Shown here: in pieces, positions 45,664 to 56,228 of the stretch
Layout: each line of letters begins with the position of its first letter
Numbering within the stretch: position 1 is the first letter of the stretch
Source: Bryopsis sp. KO-2023
Taxonomy: Eukaryota; Chlorophyta; Ulvophyceae; Bryopsidales; Bryopsidaceae
Direction: 5' to 3'
Assembly (NCBI GenBank): GCA_030272585.1
Contig: BSYQ01000006.1
Coordinates: forward strand, 1,451,001-1,515,000
DNA: 64,000 bases
Program-made: the position numbers and the translations under genes
The notes under the pieces: generated by a model
What the model was told of the DNA's origin: nothing
What the model saw: the letters and a program-made list of their open reading frames with translations, nothing else
Database searches by the model: none

Positions 45664-45837
45664 TCTCCTCATGGTGACGTATCTGCCTTGTGCAGAGCAG
45701 TCAAAACCTTGCGTCTGACCACTGGGAACACTCAGCCCACTGTTACAAACACCGTTCTGACCGCCATCACCCTGTGGCTTGGAATCCCCCACTCTGATCT
45801 CAAAATTCCTCAGCCTCTCAAAGCACCACTCTTTTCT
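45664..45837 (-). pseudogene. fragment of an F5/8-type lectin domain
   Basis: The minus strand reads KEWCFERLRNFEIRVG, then a Cys-containing loop and GFDCSAQGRYVTM, matching the second half of the lectin domain at 43310-43450 (CCSERLHNFEIKVG and SCPMVGRYVNIKI). The first half of the domain, a signal peptide and the conserved C-terminal strand are missing, and the frame runs on into unrelated sequence. It is a broken copy from a related gene rather than of the neighbour, since the two differ at many positions. Confidence 0.65.
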
Positions 45838-45879
45838 GCTGGTCACCCCTTGGCGCTTCTATCAACGTCTTCAAACGTC

Positions 45880-45946
45880 ATGGTTTAGAGGTCGGCTCGA
45901 ACCCTCGCCACTTAATTAACAGAGATTCAACCTCTGAACCAAGCGA
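45880..45946 (-). ncRNA. tRNA-Asn-like element, copy 1
   Basis: Read on the minus strand, this has a box A-like TTGGTTCAGAGGTT, a loop CTGTTAAT that resembles the tRNA-Asn (GUU) anticodon loop, and a box B (GGTTCGAGCC). The arms pair poorly and the acceptor stem is incomplete, so it is a tRNA relic or SINE head and not a working tRNA. Confidence 0.45.
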
Positions 45947-46556
45947 CAGGGGACACGAGCGATGACCTACGGCGAGCTGACACTGAAATACCCACTTCAT
46001 TTGATGACTCATCGTTGTCTCACCACCCCCAGAAACTCCGCACAGACGCAACACGCGCAGGGTGTGTCGAAGTGAAAACAATAGCGTGTTTTTTTTCGCA
46101 CGCAGATGTCTTTGTCGAAACGTCGAGAAAGAAGTTGAAGAATGGGGAGTGCAGAGAACGTGAGACGAACTTTAAAGTGTGTGGGCAGAGCTGGAGGACA
46201 TCGATCCGTCTTTCGACTTGTTTCGACTGCCCAGCATTCGTCGAGCGAGGAATTGACATGTAGGGGGGGGGGGGGGGTTGGTTTTCAACAGACGAGAGAG
46301 CTTTCGATTTTGAGACGAGCATCAAAACCATCGCCCGACAGATTTCTGAAAGCTTGTGGTTTCAGCTCCTCCAGTTCGGTGTTCACAGCTTTTCTGCGAT
46401 CGTTGAAACAACATGGGTGTTGCAGTTCTGCCTTTTTCTTTTCTTTTTCTTCGAGAAAAACAAACTGTGGCTTCTTTTTAGTCTGTGTGCAGGAAAACGA
46501 CCCAGTGGTTTCCTTTTGGAAACCAGTCATGACTGGAAATGGTTGGACGACACATT

Positions 46557-46997
46557 TCAGGGTGAAACAGAGTCAGGAGTATTGAGGGTGAATGGGCTGA
46601 TCAAAAAATTGTGGCAGCCACATCTCTGTGCACCAACATCGACAGCATCCCCCTCCACAACGTTCCACTTGTGAACCCAACAAGTAACCTCGTTTGATTC
46701 AAGTCGAATGCGATTTCGAGTGCATGCACCAGTGGAATTATGGTGAACAACCACTGCATCACTATGTTGCCACTTCCTCTCTCTTTTTTTGATCCTGTCA
46801 GCCACAATTTCCTCCGTTTGGATGAAAAAAAGCTCGTCGCTTCTGGGGTCCCTCAGATTATCACCCACAGAACGATTAATAAAAAAATCCCTCAATATTT
46901 TACTCGAGTTGCTGCATCTTTCTGAGTGTTCATAACTGAATGACAATGATCCATCCAACAAAAGTGCCGCCTTGTCAGACTCAAGACAAGTGCCCAC
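46557..46997 (-). CDS. open frame of 146 residues, unknown
   Basis: A minus-strand frame that is long for this AT-rich setting. It is mixed in composition and Cys/His-containing near its end (VTCWVHKWNVVEGDAVDV). No domain recognised; it may be a relic of the beta-helix type seen at 55.5-57.9 kb, but evidence is weak. About the last 20 bases overlap the end of the segmental repeat. Confidence 0.15.
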   Translation of the reverse strand: MGTCLESDKAALLLDGSLSFSYEHSERCSNSSKILRDFFINRSVGDNLRDPRSDELFFIQTEEIVADRIKKRERKWQHSDAVVVHHNSTGACTRNRIRLESNEVTCWVHKWNVVEGDAVDVGAQRCGCHNFLISPFTLNTPDSVSP

Positions 46998-47225
46998 CCA
47001 CCTCCCACAACAAATGAACTTGATACAGATGACATATGACAGGGCGTAGTGGAATGTATTCCCAGTACCGAACTGTCATGGATGTCATGACAACCCTTCA
47101 GAAGGCACCACCAATGAGACTGAAACAGAGTAGAATGCGCCGTCTTTTTCTTTTGTTTTCTGGAGGAAATGGTTCCAAATGTGTGGCCCGTGTGCTTACG
47201 AAGAATACTGCAAAGATCAATACCT

Positions 47226-48170
47226 CACTCACGTTACGAAAATTACCCAATTCGTACCCAAAACTACCCGCGGGCTACCCGTTTTTTAATGGCATGAATT
47301 GGGTAATTTTGGGTATATTGGGGTATACCCCAGCTGGGTATTCTATGGGTATGATTTGGGTATGCATTGGGTAGTTGTCGAGCTCGTTGGGTACGGATTA
47401 GGTAGTACCAAAAACATACCCAAAGCTGGTGGGTATGAATTGGGTAGTACCCACAAGATACCCGAAGTTTGTGGGTATGAATAAGGTAGTACCCGATCCA
47501 TACCCACACCAAAACGGGTACGAATTGGGCAATACCCAATGCATACCCACCAAGTCCGGGTATCTTTTGGGTACTACCTAATTCATACCCACCAAGTTCC
47601 GGTATCTTTTGAGTAATACCCAGTTCGTACCCGTTTTGGTGTGGGTATGGATCGGGTACTACCTTTTTCATACCCACAAACTTCGGGTATCTTGTGGGTA
47701 CTAACCAATTCATACCCACCAGCTTTGGGTATGTTTTTGGTACTACCTAATCCGTACCCAACGAGCTCGACAACTACCCAATGCATACCCAAATCACACC
47801 CTTAGAATACCCAGCTGGGGTATACCCCAATATACCTAAAATTACCCAATTCATGCCATTAAAAAACGGGTAGCCCGCGGGTAGTTTTGGGTACGAACTG
47901 GGTAGTTGTCGGAGTTGCTTGGTACGAACTGGGTATTACCCAAACGATACCGGAACTTGGTGGGTATGAATTGGGTAGTACCCAAAAGATACCCGAAGTT
48001 GGTAGGTATGAATTGGGTACTACCCAATCCTTACCCACACTGAATGGGTATGTATTGGGTATTATTCAGAAAGTACCCTATATATACCCAGAAATGCATA
48101 CTGGGTATGTAATGGGTACGCTTTGGGCAGCCACCCACTATCAATCATTTATTACAGATCAGGTACAAAT
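47226..48170. repeat. left subterminal GGGTA array with a large palindrome
   Basis: About 950 bases are packed with GGGTAC, GGGTAT and their complements, spaced roughly 10-25 bases. Around position 47574 the array is palindromic: the CCGCGG at 47268-47273 pairs with the one at 47875-47880 and arms of about 300 bases match with few changes. Translations in both strands give a pseudo-repeat (YELGSTQKIPE), a by-product of the unit and not evidence of a gene. Confidence 0.8.
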
Positions 48171-50246
48171 CGGGTGGTCTAGTTCAGACCCACTATGTCC
48201 AAAACAACAAAAATAGCAAACAAGAAATAATTTACAAGAACAATTGTTCCTTCACTCACAGCCAGTCCTCAACCTCCAAATGCATACAAGTGCATATATT
48301 TGTGCACATCAGAAAACAAGCAATATCCCCCATTCAAATTCTTTTGGAGCCTTAATTCTCAAAAAGGGGTGTCCAATGAGTCAAATTCCCTCTGAAGAGT
48401 TTTCAACCACCTCTTCCCCCTCAGTTCTTTTCGGAGGTTGCTAGCCTTGTCTTGGATATCTAATATCTTGAAAACCCAGTCCTCTGGCTCTTCTTTTCTG
48501 CATCAAAGGAAATGCACACACACACAAGGTTGGCACCTTTCAGCTGTTGCATTTTGCAACTATTCCGTTAATTCTATTCAAAACAGAGATTTCCCACTGG
48601 CATGCCTGTTAGACCCCCTCTACGAAACACGCTGTTTCATCTGAGTTTCTGCAAGAATGGATCTGTGTGGGGCCTGAAGGATAGTCGATAAAATATATGG
48701 TTAAAGAAGGAACATGGATACATATATCTGGAAAATCAAAGAACTCTGTTTTCTACCGTATGTGTGAATACACTATCACACAAGAAAAGAACTGTTTGGG
48801 AGGAACGGGTTTGCACATATTTTCTATTCAGTTGGGGAAGGGGGGGGAATCTCGTCACTTGTGACAAGTATTGCACAGTTCAATTGGACACTCTTTGTCC
48901 AAGCAAGACCCACCCCGAATCACTTATATATTTTTAGCAGCGAGTCAAGGCTTCAGCTGCATCTTATGTGTTTTTCAAGATTATGGAGTTGCACAGGGAC
49001 AAATCCCAAATTTCTTCAGATACCTCAGCATTGCATCCTTGGTGTGGTAAGAGTTGAAGATTTTATGCTCCAGAAACCGAGAGGCTCTTGCAAACTTGCT
49101 GATGTTAGATCCGACAGAGGGCGCTTCCATTGAGGATTCTGAAAACATGGTTCACGTCTGCAATCGAGTGGTCTCATCGACACACATGCTGTTGCTGGGC
49201 TTACGAAGTTCACTCCCTGGCCGCACCCACGAGCTACACAGCCAAGACCAGAAAGTGGCTAATTCAGGAAAACTGTGTATGTGCAAGAACACTTTGATGA
49301 CCAAAAAACTGTGGCTGTAATCACCACCCGATTCATGAGCACGATCTTAATCTTAGTCAGACCTTCTGCGCCATGATAGACAGCATGCATCATAGAAATG
49401 TTTGACAAAAGAGTCTACATGCACCACAACTTTTTGAGCAAGACTCCACATGGGTTGAAACTCCACGAGCAGCAAAGTTGTTCCACAAAGCATAGCAAAG
49501 TATTACATATGGTAGGTACTTCTGTGGCTCACAACAATTCATCTCTTTTCCTCGTTGTCAGGGTTTTGACTCAAGAACACCACCCCCTGCTCTCTACCTG
49601 GGCAGTGCAAATGTTTGATGCCACCTTGTCCCTTCTAATATGCTGTTCTCTCTGCAAGGCCATACAGAATGCATGTCAAACACTACCAGGCTTGCTCCAG
49701 AAAAACCTTATTGTCTGTCTCAGCTATTGCTCTGTCACATACCTTTCCAGGGGAAAAAACAACGACAAAGCCTTCCAGTTCTTATGTTAACTATGCCACT
49801 TTGCCGGCGAAATGTTTGTGCCACATTGGTAGCCGCACAAGAGGCGTGACAAAAAAAATATGTTTTCATTAAAAACAAGTTTTTTCTTCACTGAGAAACG
49901 TGAGAAGTGACTTATGTCAATTCCCTTAGCAGTTTCCAATCCTTTGCCTCAATGCGCGTACAATATTCATGCTCAGCGTCCAAATCACAGCAAGAAGTCG
50001 TCCTCCGTTTTCACGTCGGAGCACGTCGGTTTCTCGAACGGCGGCGCCACCCAGGCACCAAGGTCGCCGAGGCCGCGAAAGCGCGGCAGTCCATCTGTCC
50101 GAAGCAGGGCGGAAACTTTCCCCGGGAATGGTTGGCTGCAGGCCAGGGGTGGACGAGGTTTTTCTGGTGGGTTGAGATAATCTATTGCAATTGTGAGTAT
50201 GTCGGACTTTTGCTGAGGGTTGCCGTGCTCGTACATGTTTTGGGTC
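48171..50246 (+). pseudogene. interior of the transposon, with decayed coding traces
   Basis: The clearest trace is on the plus strand at about 48978-49320: IPNFFRYLSIASLVW, an in-frame TAA, then ELKILCSRNREALANLLML and SENMVHVCNRVV. More protein-like pieces follow with stops and shifts up to about 49500. They may be remains of a transposase or a captured gene; I cannot identify the family. The stretch 49970-50190 is GC-richer and has open frames on all sides. Nothing else is supported. Confidence 0.35.
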
Positions 50247-50254
50247 AGCATTGG

Positions 50255-51091
50255 CAGGCCACTTTATTTGAGGACACGTGAGGACATTGTCCTCATTTAA
50301 GGTCTTCAACCTGTCCTCATTTCACAAAGTTAAATCCAGTCAGCCGCAGACAAACACAGCCGTTTTTCGAGAAGCCGACCCTGCCCACTCGCATCGTTGC
50401 TATCTCTGAGCACCAGAAAGGAAAGGAAAGGTGTTTCGCCTCATTTCGCGACTGCCCATTTCATTTCGATGGTCCCAACAGCTTTTTCTGTACATATCGT
50501 GCGTTGAAACAAGTGAGTCCGACTCATGTGCGTTTCCACGTCCCCGACGTTCGGGGTTGAACGTCAGGGAACAACGATCGCCAAAACGACCTTGATATTA
50601 GGTGCTGGTGGAGTTGGCTGTTTGTTGTCTTTTTTGAGGCTCAGATTTAGGTGGATACTTTGTCGACTGACGATTGTCAAGGAAAAACGTCACCACCTTG
50701 GGAGTGCAACGGAGTATAGTTGCGTGTCCCAAGGCGACGTGTTAGAGCTTTTCTCGAATTTCTTGTGCAGTTTGCCCCGAGCTTTTCTCGTCTTGTAAAA
50801 GGCAAGGGCGCTTTTGGGTTGCCAGGGTATTATCGCGATGAGTTTTCACGTGATAGCAAGCGTTACAGCCAGCACGAGGGGTATTTTGAGAGGGCCCTCT
50901 CCTTTCGCACTGCTGTGAAAGTGTGCGGGGTTAGTCTCCTTGCGTCCAGAGACACATCTGCTTGTTTTTTTTTTCATTCTTGTGCTGTTCTTACTCATTG
51001 TCCTCACCCAGTCCTCAAATAAGCCTCACAATGTGTCCTCAAATACCAGAATGAGGACAATGAGGACAGTGTCCTCAAATAAAGTGGCCTG
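50255..51091. mobile_element. hAT-like non-autonomous element (MITE)
   Basis: An 837-base element with terminal inverted repeats starting CAGGCCACTTTATTTG on both ends (23 bases perfect, then a diverged extension). It is flanked by the 8-base direct repeat AGCATTGG (50247-50254 and 51092-51099). Just inside each end are several GAGGACA/TGTCCTC motifs in both orientations. CAGG-type ends, an 8-bp duplication and subterminal motif clusters match the hAT superfamily. No transposase frame is present. It sits at the inner edge of the right GGGTA array, so it inserted after the outer element. Confidence 0.85.
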
Positions 51092-51808
51092 AGCATTGGG
51101 TACTACCCAAACAGTACCCAATACGTACCACAGTGGGTACGATTTGGGCATGTCAGGGTAAAGTTTGGGTACACAAGAAGTAGTTCTGCCAAAAAGTACC
51201 CATGTTTACCCAACACGTACCCATGCTTTTGCATCGTTTGGGTAAATATTGGGGACTACCCAAAACGTACCCAAAACGTACCACATTTGGGTACGTTTTG
51301 AGCACCCCTGGGTAATGTATGGGTACATGAGTGGTAGTCATGCCAAAAAGAACCCAATCAATACCCAAAACGTACCCACGCTTTTGCATAGTTTAGGTAA
51401 ATATTGGGTACTACCCAAAACGTACCACATTTGGGTACGTTTTGGGCACGCCTGGGTAAAGTTTGGGTACCCAACAAGTAGTTCTGCCAAAAAGTACCCA
51501 ATATTTACCCAACACGTACCCATCCCTATAATTTTTTGGGTAAACATTGGGTACTACCCAAAGCGTACCCACGGCATACCAAGCACATCTCGCTTACCAT
51601 AGGCGTGTGGTATGTCTGCGGTACTTACCCAATTCTACCCACTATTGGGCATGGATTGGGTACGGTTTGGGTACAGTTTGGGTAGTCAGGTGGGTATTTA
51701 CCCAAAACGTACCCAATGCTGGGTACGGTCTGGGTATTTGATGGGTATGGTGTGGGTACTTGGGTATGCAGTGGGTACGATTTGGGTAAAAGTGCCGTTA
51801 CGCGAGTG
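51092..51808. repeat. right subterminal GGGTA array with ~150-base tandem units
   Basis: GGGTAC units in both orientations, arranged in about three longer tandem copies of roughly 150 bases; the block TGCCAAAAAG recurs near 51188, 51341 and 51487. The last 130 bases have mostly direct GGGTA units leading to the terminal repeat. Confidence 0.8.
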
Positions 51809-51811
51809 CCT

Positions 51812-52765
51812 GGCCTCCAGTAAAATTACAGTAAAAATTTTGCCTCCAGGTGACAGAACTCAATCAATGGTTACAAACTTTGCGTTCTCCCCAGCCTCTG
51901 TCTGTCGTCGTCCAGGCACGTTGAAAGAGATAATGGTGGGGTTGCGAATCGATTGCAATCAACGTTGGGTTTGTCCCGAAAATTGAAAAACATCGACAAA
52001 AATGGGTTGCACACGTGACCACGCCGCCGCTACTTCATGCCACCTTTTTTTGGGAGAAGGGGTTAGATGGGTTTTATCTGGCAGAAACTGAGGAGAGATA
52101 TGAGGAGGGAGAAGTTGTGAGAAATAATCGTCTTGTAGCAGACTTTCTGTTTTTTCTTACACTGTGAAAGGAAAAAAGCACTCAAAAGCAAATTTATGCT
52201 CTTGCAATTCATATTATTTCTGATTCGTAGATTTTCGATTGTCGCATGCTTTGCAAGAAAGAATGACGCTTTCTGATTGTTTATTGATGAAATTATATTG
52301 CACAGAATCAGCATTGATCGCTCCCGAATCCTATTCAGCTAAAACGGGCTGAAAAAAACTGTGACACTCTATCATTTGTATTCTTTTTCTTTTCCTAAGA
52401 GTATTGTAAGAAAAAAAAGAATGAAGAATTTTATCCTGGTAGAATGGAGTGGGGTTAAAGGATGAACACAGTCAGGCAAAAAAGGATGAACCATGTTGCA
52501 GAAGAAACCCCTGCGAATTGACGCTCGAATTTCGAGGAATTTCGAGCCTGTTTTCAACAAATCGATATGAGTTTTTGATTATTAAAAAAAAAGTAAGGAA
52601 GAGGTGCTTTCCAGCGTGGCATGGAGACCCTCGCAAGATGTTTCTCAACATGAAATATTGAGGGGGAATAATGTTCTTCTCTTGGTCTTATTTTTTGTGG
52701 GTTGGGGGAGGTGGTAATGAATCTGAGTCTTTCGTCGAAAACGACTGTTTGAAATGTTTTGGAAT
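51812..52765. other. intergenic, no gene supported
   Basis: AT-rich sequence with short frames on both strands and no recognisable domain. Nothing functional seen. Confidence 0.4.
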
Positions 52766-53110
52766 CGAATGTGGCCCACCTGTCGATGAAGTTTTGAAAC
52801 AAACCTGTGTTTTGGGCCATACCTGATCAAGTCTTTTGCTCAGGAGCCCTCCAGAAAACACGGCCTATGATTTTGTGATTTTTACACGTTTCTTCTTTTT
52901 AAAGCAAACAACAACAACAACAACAATGAACCCCCCCATATATATATTTTTTCTGGAGTCTGACGATGCCAACATTAAGAAATTGATGGAATCGTCTAGA
53001 TCAGGGATGTGTGAATGGCTTTGATTCTGATGTAACCCCCTGTTTTCTTTTGTTTTTTGCTCTTATTTTTTGTATGAGATGTTTATGGAGGGGTTGATTG
53101 GAAGAGGACT
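52766..53110 (+). pseudogene. truncated copy of the ClpR4 3' end
   Basis: Bases 52953-53024 code LESDDANIKKLMESSRSGM-C-EWL and a TGA, matching the last ClpR4 exon (39631-39702) with a few substitutions. Upstream, pieces resemble ClpR4 introns 4 and 6 (AATGTGGCCCACCTGTCGATGAA; AGCCCTCCAGAA), so the copy was made from genomic DNA and then lost the exons between. The acceptor before the exon is missing. It continues into the ClpR4 3' flank to about 53110. Confidence 0.8.
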
Positions 53111-54384
53111 GGAATTTGTTTAAAATCAAGGGATCCACGTCAGACTGGCGTTCCTTCCAAACCCCGCCCAAGGAGGCACCCTGTGTGTCGGACTTGATCA
53201 CTAGATTCAAGGTTCTCGGCTCTTGGAAGTGATCGCGCTCAACGTTGGAGCTCAAGGGGTCGCATCACGTGGGGCGATTTGCAGCCACAGAACGCGCCAC
53301 GCAAGCGAAGTAAGAAGTGACAAACGCTTGTGTCGTCTCTGTCGACTTTTTGGCCAACCACTTTACACGACTTGGTTGAATACCCCATTTAATAGTGTAC
53401 ACTTGATGACGCACTCGTGAGCACAAAAGGGCCCTCCCTGGAGGTGTCTCACGACTGCTGAGAGTGTACACCAAGGGTGTCGACAGTGGGCACCGGCCCA
53501 CGCGTGGGGGGAAGCGAGGCAGAGGGTGGGCGTGTCTCGAGTTTTTGTTTTCGTTTGGCTTTTTGTCCGCTTCAAATGTGTTTGTGTTGAAACAAAGCGC
53601 CGCCACCTGACTTTGGGACAATTTCCAGCATTCTTTTATCATAAAAAAGAAGAGATCATCGGTGAACCACAACGCAACCAATCCGGTAGAAGGATGTTTT
53701 TTCAGTTTGCTGTGCGCACACACCTGCGCCTCCGAAAAACATCCACTTCCCACAGTCTTCACGCCGCCACCAGTGTGGAAACTTGTTGTCTGTGACGCAA
53801 CTTTCCTATTCCTGCCTGGAACTTCTTTTTGTTGAAGGTTGCAGGCCAGAGGTGCAAGCACCTCTTGCCCCATGCCCCCAAACGGTGTCAATCAATGGTG
53901 TGGAACAAAACGAATAGCGAGACGTTGACTCGAACGAGCGTGGTTTTCGTTTTGGGAAGGGGAAGATGTGGATCTTATAATTGAGAGTGGGGAGGAAAGG
54001 GGAAATCTTGATGTTTTGTTGTCAAGTGAGGGTGGTGCTGTCGAGTGGGTTGGAGCTCTCATTGGAGCCTCACAGTTCCAGTGATCGATTGATTGATTGA
54101 CTGTGAGAATGGTTTCATCACCCCACTGGGAATTGCGTTTCGGAAATCATTTTCCGGTACAACATCGAAAGCTATCACTCGAGGTGGCTGCAATCAAGAA
54201 GCATTCCTGGATGGGAGAGCAACGAGGGGCATTGATCTGAACAAACCCTGTTGTACTGTGGGGGGAGTCAATCAATGTCGACCAATAATTACAACCCACG
54301 GCGCATCGAGTGCGCCGCTCCTTGTAAAGGAAAGTATGAGGTTCAGGCCTTGGTCAACCGACATCAAGAGGCGTCCTGAGACTG
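53111..54384. other. intergenic, no gene supported
   Basis: Mixed-composition DNA. The 208-residue minus-strand frame over 53265-53891 has no recognisable domain. The block 53140-53160 (ACTGGCGTTCCTT) also occurs near 44393, a hint that more of the ClpR4-flank repeat is scattered here. Confidence 0.35.
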
Positions 54385-55421
54385 ACAAGAAGGCACTTTT
54401 GCTCGATCGTTGTCGTTCAACAACGAATTTCGTTGTTCTCAAAACGATCCCTGCAAGAGTTGAAGTTATGTTCATTGCATTCCGACCACCAAAATATGCA
54501 TGCACTGTAGCCAAAGATGCAGTCAACCACCAATTCAGGGGCCCCAAAACACACAAAAACACACACACAAGCAACCAACAGACCAACAAACCAGCCTACA
54601 AGCATGCAAGCAAAAAAAACAAAAATTTAGCATAACCCGTCTTCCCGGGTGGGAGCGTCCCCCCATCGCCTGAGACCCGGTCTCTGGGCACTTCCGTCCA
54701 CGCCTTGGCGCTTCTATCAACGTCTTCAGACGTCATGGTTTAGAGGTCGGCTCGAACCCCCGCCACTTGATTAACAGAGATTCACGTTAAACCTCTGAAC
54801 CAAGCGAAGGCAGACACGAGCGATGACATACGGCGAGCTGACACTCAAATACCCACTTCATTTGATGACTCACCTTCTCAGAAGCAGTTTTTATCGACGA
54901 AACGTCGAGAACGACTTTGGAGAATGGGGAATGCAGAGAAAGTCGAACAACGTGAAAGTGTGTAGATAGAGCTGAAGGATTTGGGTTCGGCGCACACATC
55001 TCTGGAGTAGCACCACACCGTATTGTTCCGTGAGCTGAAGGAAATCGATCCGTCTTTCGACTTGTTTCGACTGCCCAGCATTCGTCGAGCGGGGGATTGA
55101 CATGGGGGGGGGGGTTGGTTTTCAACAGGCGAGAGAGCTTTCGCTTTTGAGACGAGCATCAAAACCATCGCCCGACAGATTTCTGAAAGCTTGTGGTTTC
55201 AGCTCCTCCAGTTCGGTGTTCACAGCTTTTCTGCGATCGTTGAAACAACATGGGTGTTGCAGTTCTGCCTTTTTCTTTTCTTTTTCTTCGAGAAAAAAAA
55301 ACTGTGGCTTCTAGCTATTAGTCTGTGTGCAGAAAAACGATCGAGTGGTTTCCTTCTGGAAACCAGTCATGGCTGGAAATGGTTGGACGACACATTTCAG
55401 GGTGAAACAGAGTCTGGAGTA
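54385..55421. repeat. segmental repeat, copy 2
   Basis: Close copy of 44684-44990 joined to 45845-46577, same orientation. At the junction (about 54670-54705) a short unrelated stretch with the palindrome GAGACCCGGTCTC replaces the 850 bases found in copy 1. Small insertions and deletions separate the copies: for example about 80 bases near 54980-55045 are only here. Confidence 0.75.
54735..54806 (-). ncRNA. tRNA-Asn-like element, copy 2
   Basis: The second copy of the tRNA-like element. It has the same box A-like segment, CTGTTAAT loop and box B, plus a 5-base insertion (ACGTG type) between box A and the loop. Confidence 0.4.
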
Positions 55422-56228
55422 CCCCCTCCTTATTTTGTTGCTGTGCATCCGATGATGCTGGAATTCCTGAGGGTCACTTAAGTGCTTGTGCAGCTGATTG
55501 GGCTCTTTTTGCTGATTGCATGCTTATCATCCCCAGCACTGTTGGAATATAAATGACAGGATTGACACTCCAGCTCTGTCTCTTTTATATCAATGGCCCC
55601 TCCTCCATCCGTTGCAAGGTTTTGCAAAAAGTGTGCTTGATTGATCACAGGCGGCCTCACAGAAAGGAACCAGGTTTCCAAGTAAGTGAATGAGGCAGCA
55701 CCTCCCCACCTTGCTTTGTTTTTTGAAAATACTTTTTTCTTCAATGACATTATTCCATTTTAATAATCAGGCATACCGACACCTGTCAGTGCCCCTCTTT
55801 TGAGGGTCAACCCCAGAAAAAAATTGGAGTAATGTACTGTCAGTTCCCAAACATCTTTAGCATACAGGGCTCCTCCACTTCCTGCCTCGTTTTTTGAGAA
55901 AGCTTACTTTAAAGTACAGTTTTTGATTGCTGAAACCAGCTCAATCCCTTTCATCATCATAGCTCCACCCATCCCATGAAAGCTTGCAAGTTTAACGTGT
56001 TCCACACCTCCAACGGCCTTGTTCTCAAAAAATCCTCAAGAACGAAGAGTAATTGTTGAGATTTTTTCTGAAAAGGAGTACCCCTCAACCTGAAAAAACA
56101 AACAGGATCTATATTCTTTAGAAGGAAATGGACCTTGCTCAGATTTCCTATTGTTGCAACCGCAAATTAGCTCTGCAAATGTAAGCAAAGGAAATAAGAA
56201 AACAACCAACGGTAATCGAGGTTTCCAG

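Larger units (their letters stand above)
44684..46577. repeat. segmental repeat, copy 1 (with an extra internal segment)
   Basis: The ends of this segment (44684-44990 and 45845-46577) are nearly identical to 54385-55421. Copy 1 carries an extra 850 bases, about 44990-45845, that copy 2 lacks. The extra part holds two strong hairpins and a lectin-domain fragment. The shared part includes a tRNA-like element and a stretch with open frames on both strands. Confidence 0.75.
47226..51808. mobile_element. CACTA/EnSpm-like transposon, decayed
   Basis: The left end begins CACTCACGTTACG and the right end, read inward on the other strand, begins CACTCGCGTAACG. The similarity continues inward (TTACCCAATTCGTACCCA against TTACCCAAATCGTACCCA). 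The element is flanked on both sides by CCT (47223-47225 and 51809-51811), a 3-bp target duplication. Both ends carry dense arrays of short GGGTAC/GGGTAT units in both orientations. CACTC/CACTA-type termini, 3-bp duplications and subterminal repeat arrays are together the signature of the CACTA superfamily. No intact transposase frame is present in the 2 kb interior, so it is non-autonomous or dead. It contains a nested hAT-like element (50255-51091) that interrupts the right array. Confidence 0.75.

Noticed and set aside
45880-45946. functional tRNA-Asn gene
   Set aside because: Acceptor and T stems do not pair well and the anticodon loop is altered; both copies are inside a repeated segment.
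47264-48216. repeat proteins with YELGSTQKIPE units on both strands
   Set aside because: They arise from translating the GGGTA array of a transposon end; both strands read alike because the unit is self-complementary.
47226-51808. GGGTA arrays as interstitial telomere repeats
   Set aside because: The unit is irregularly spaced, in both orientations and not TTAGGG- or TTTAGGG-like; terminal repeats and target duplications show a transposon.
53265-53891. 208-residue minus-strand frame
   Set aside because: No domain, mixed low-complexity content, no splice-supported extension.
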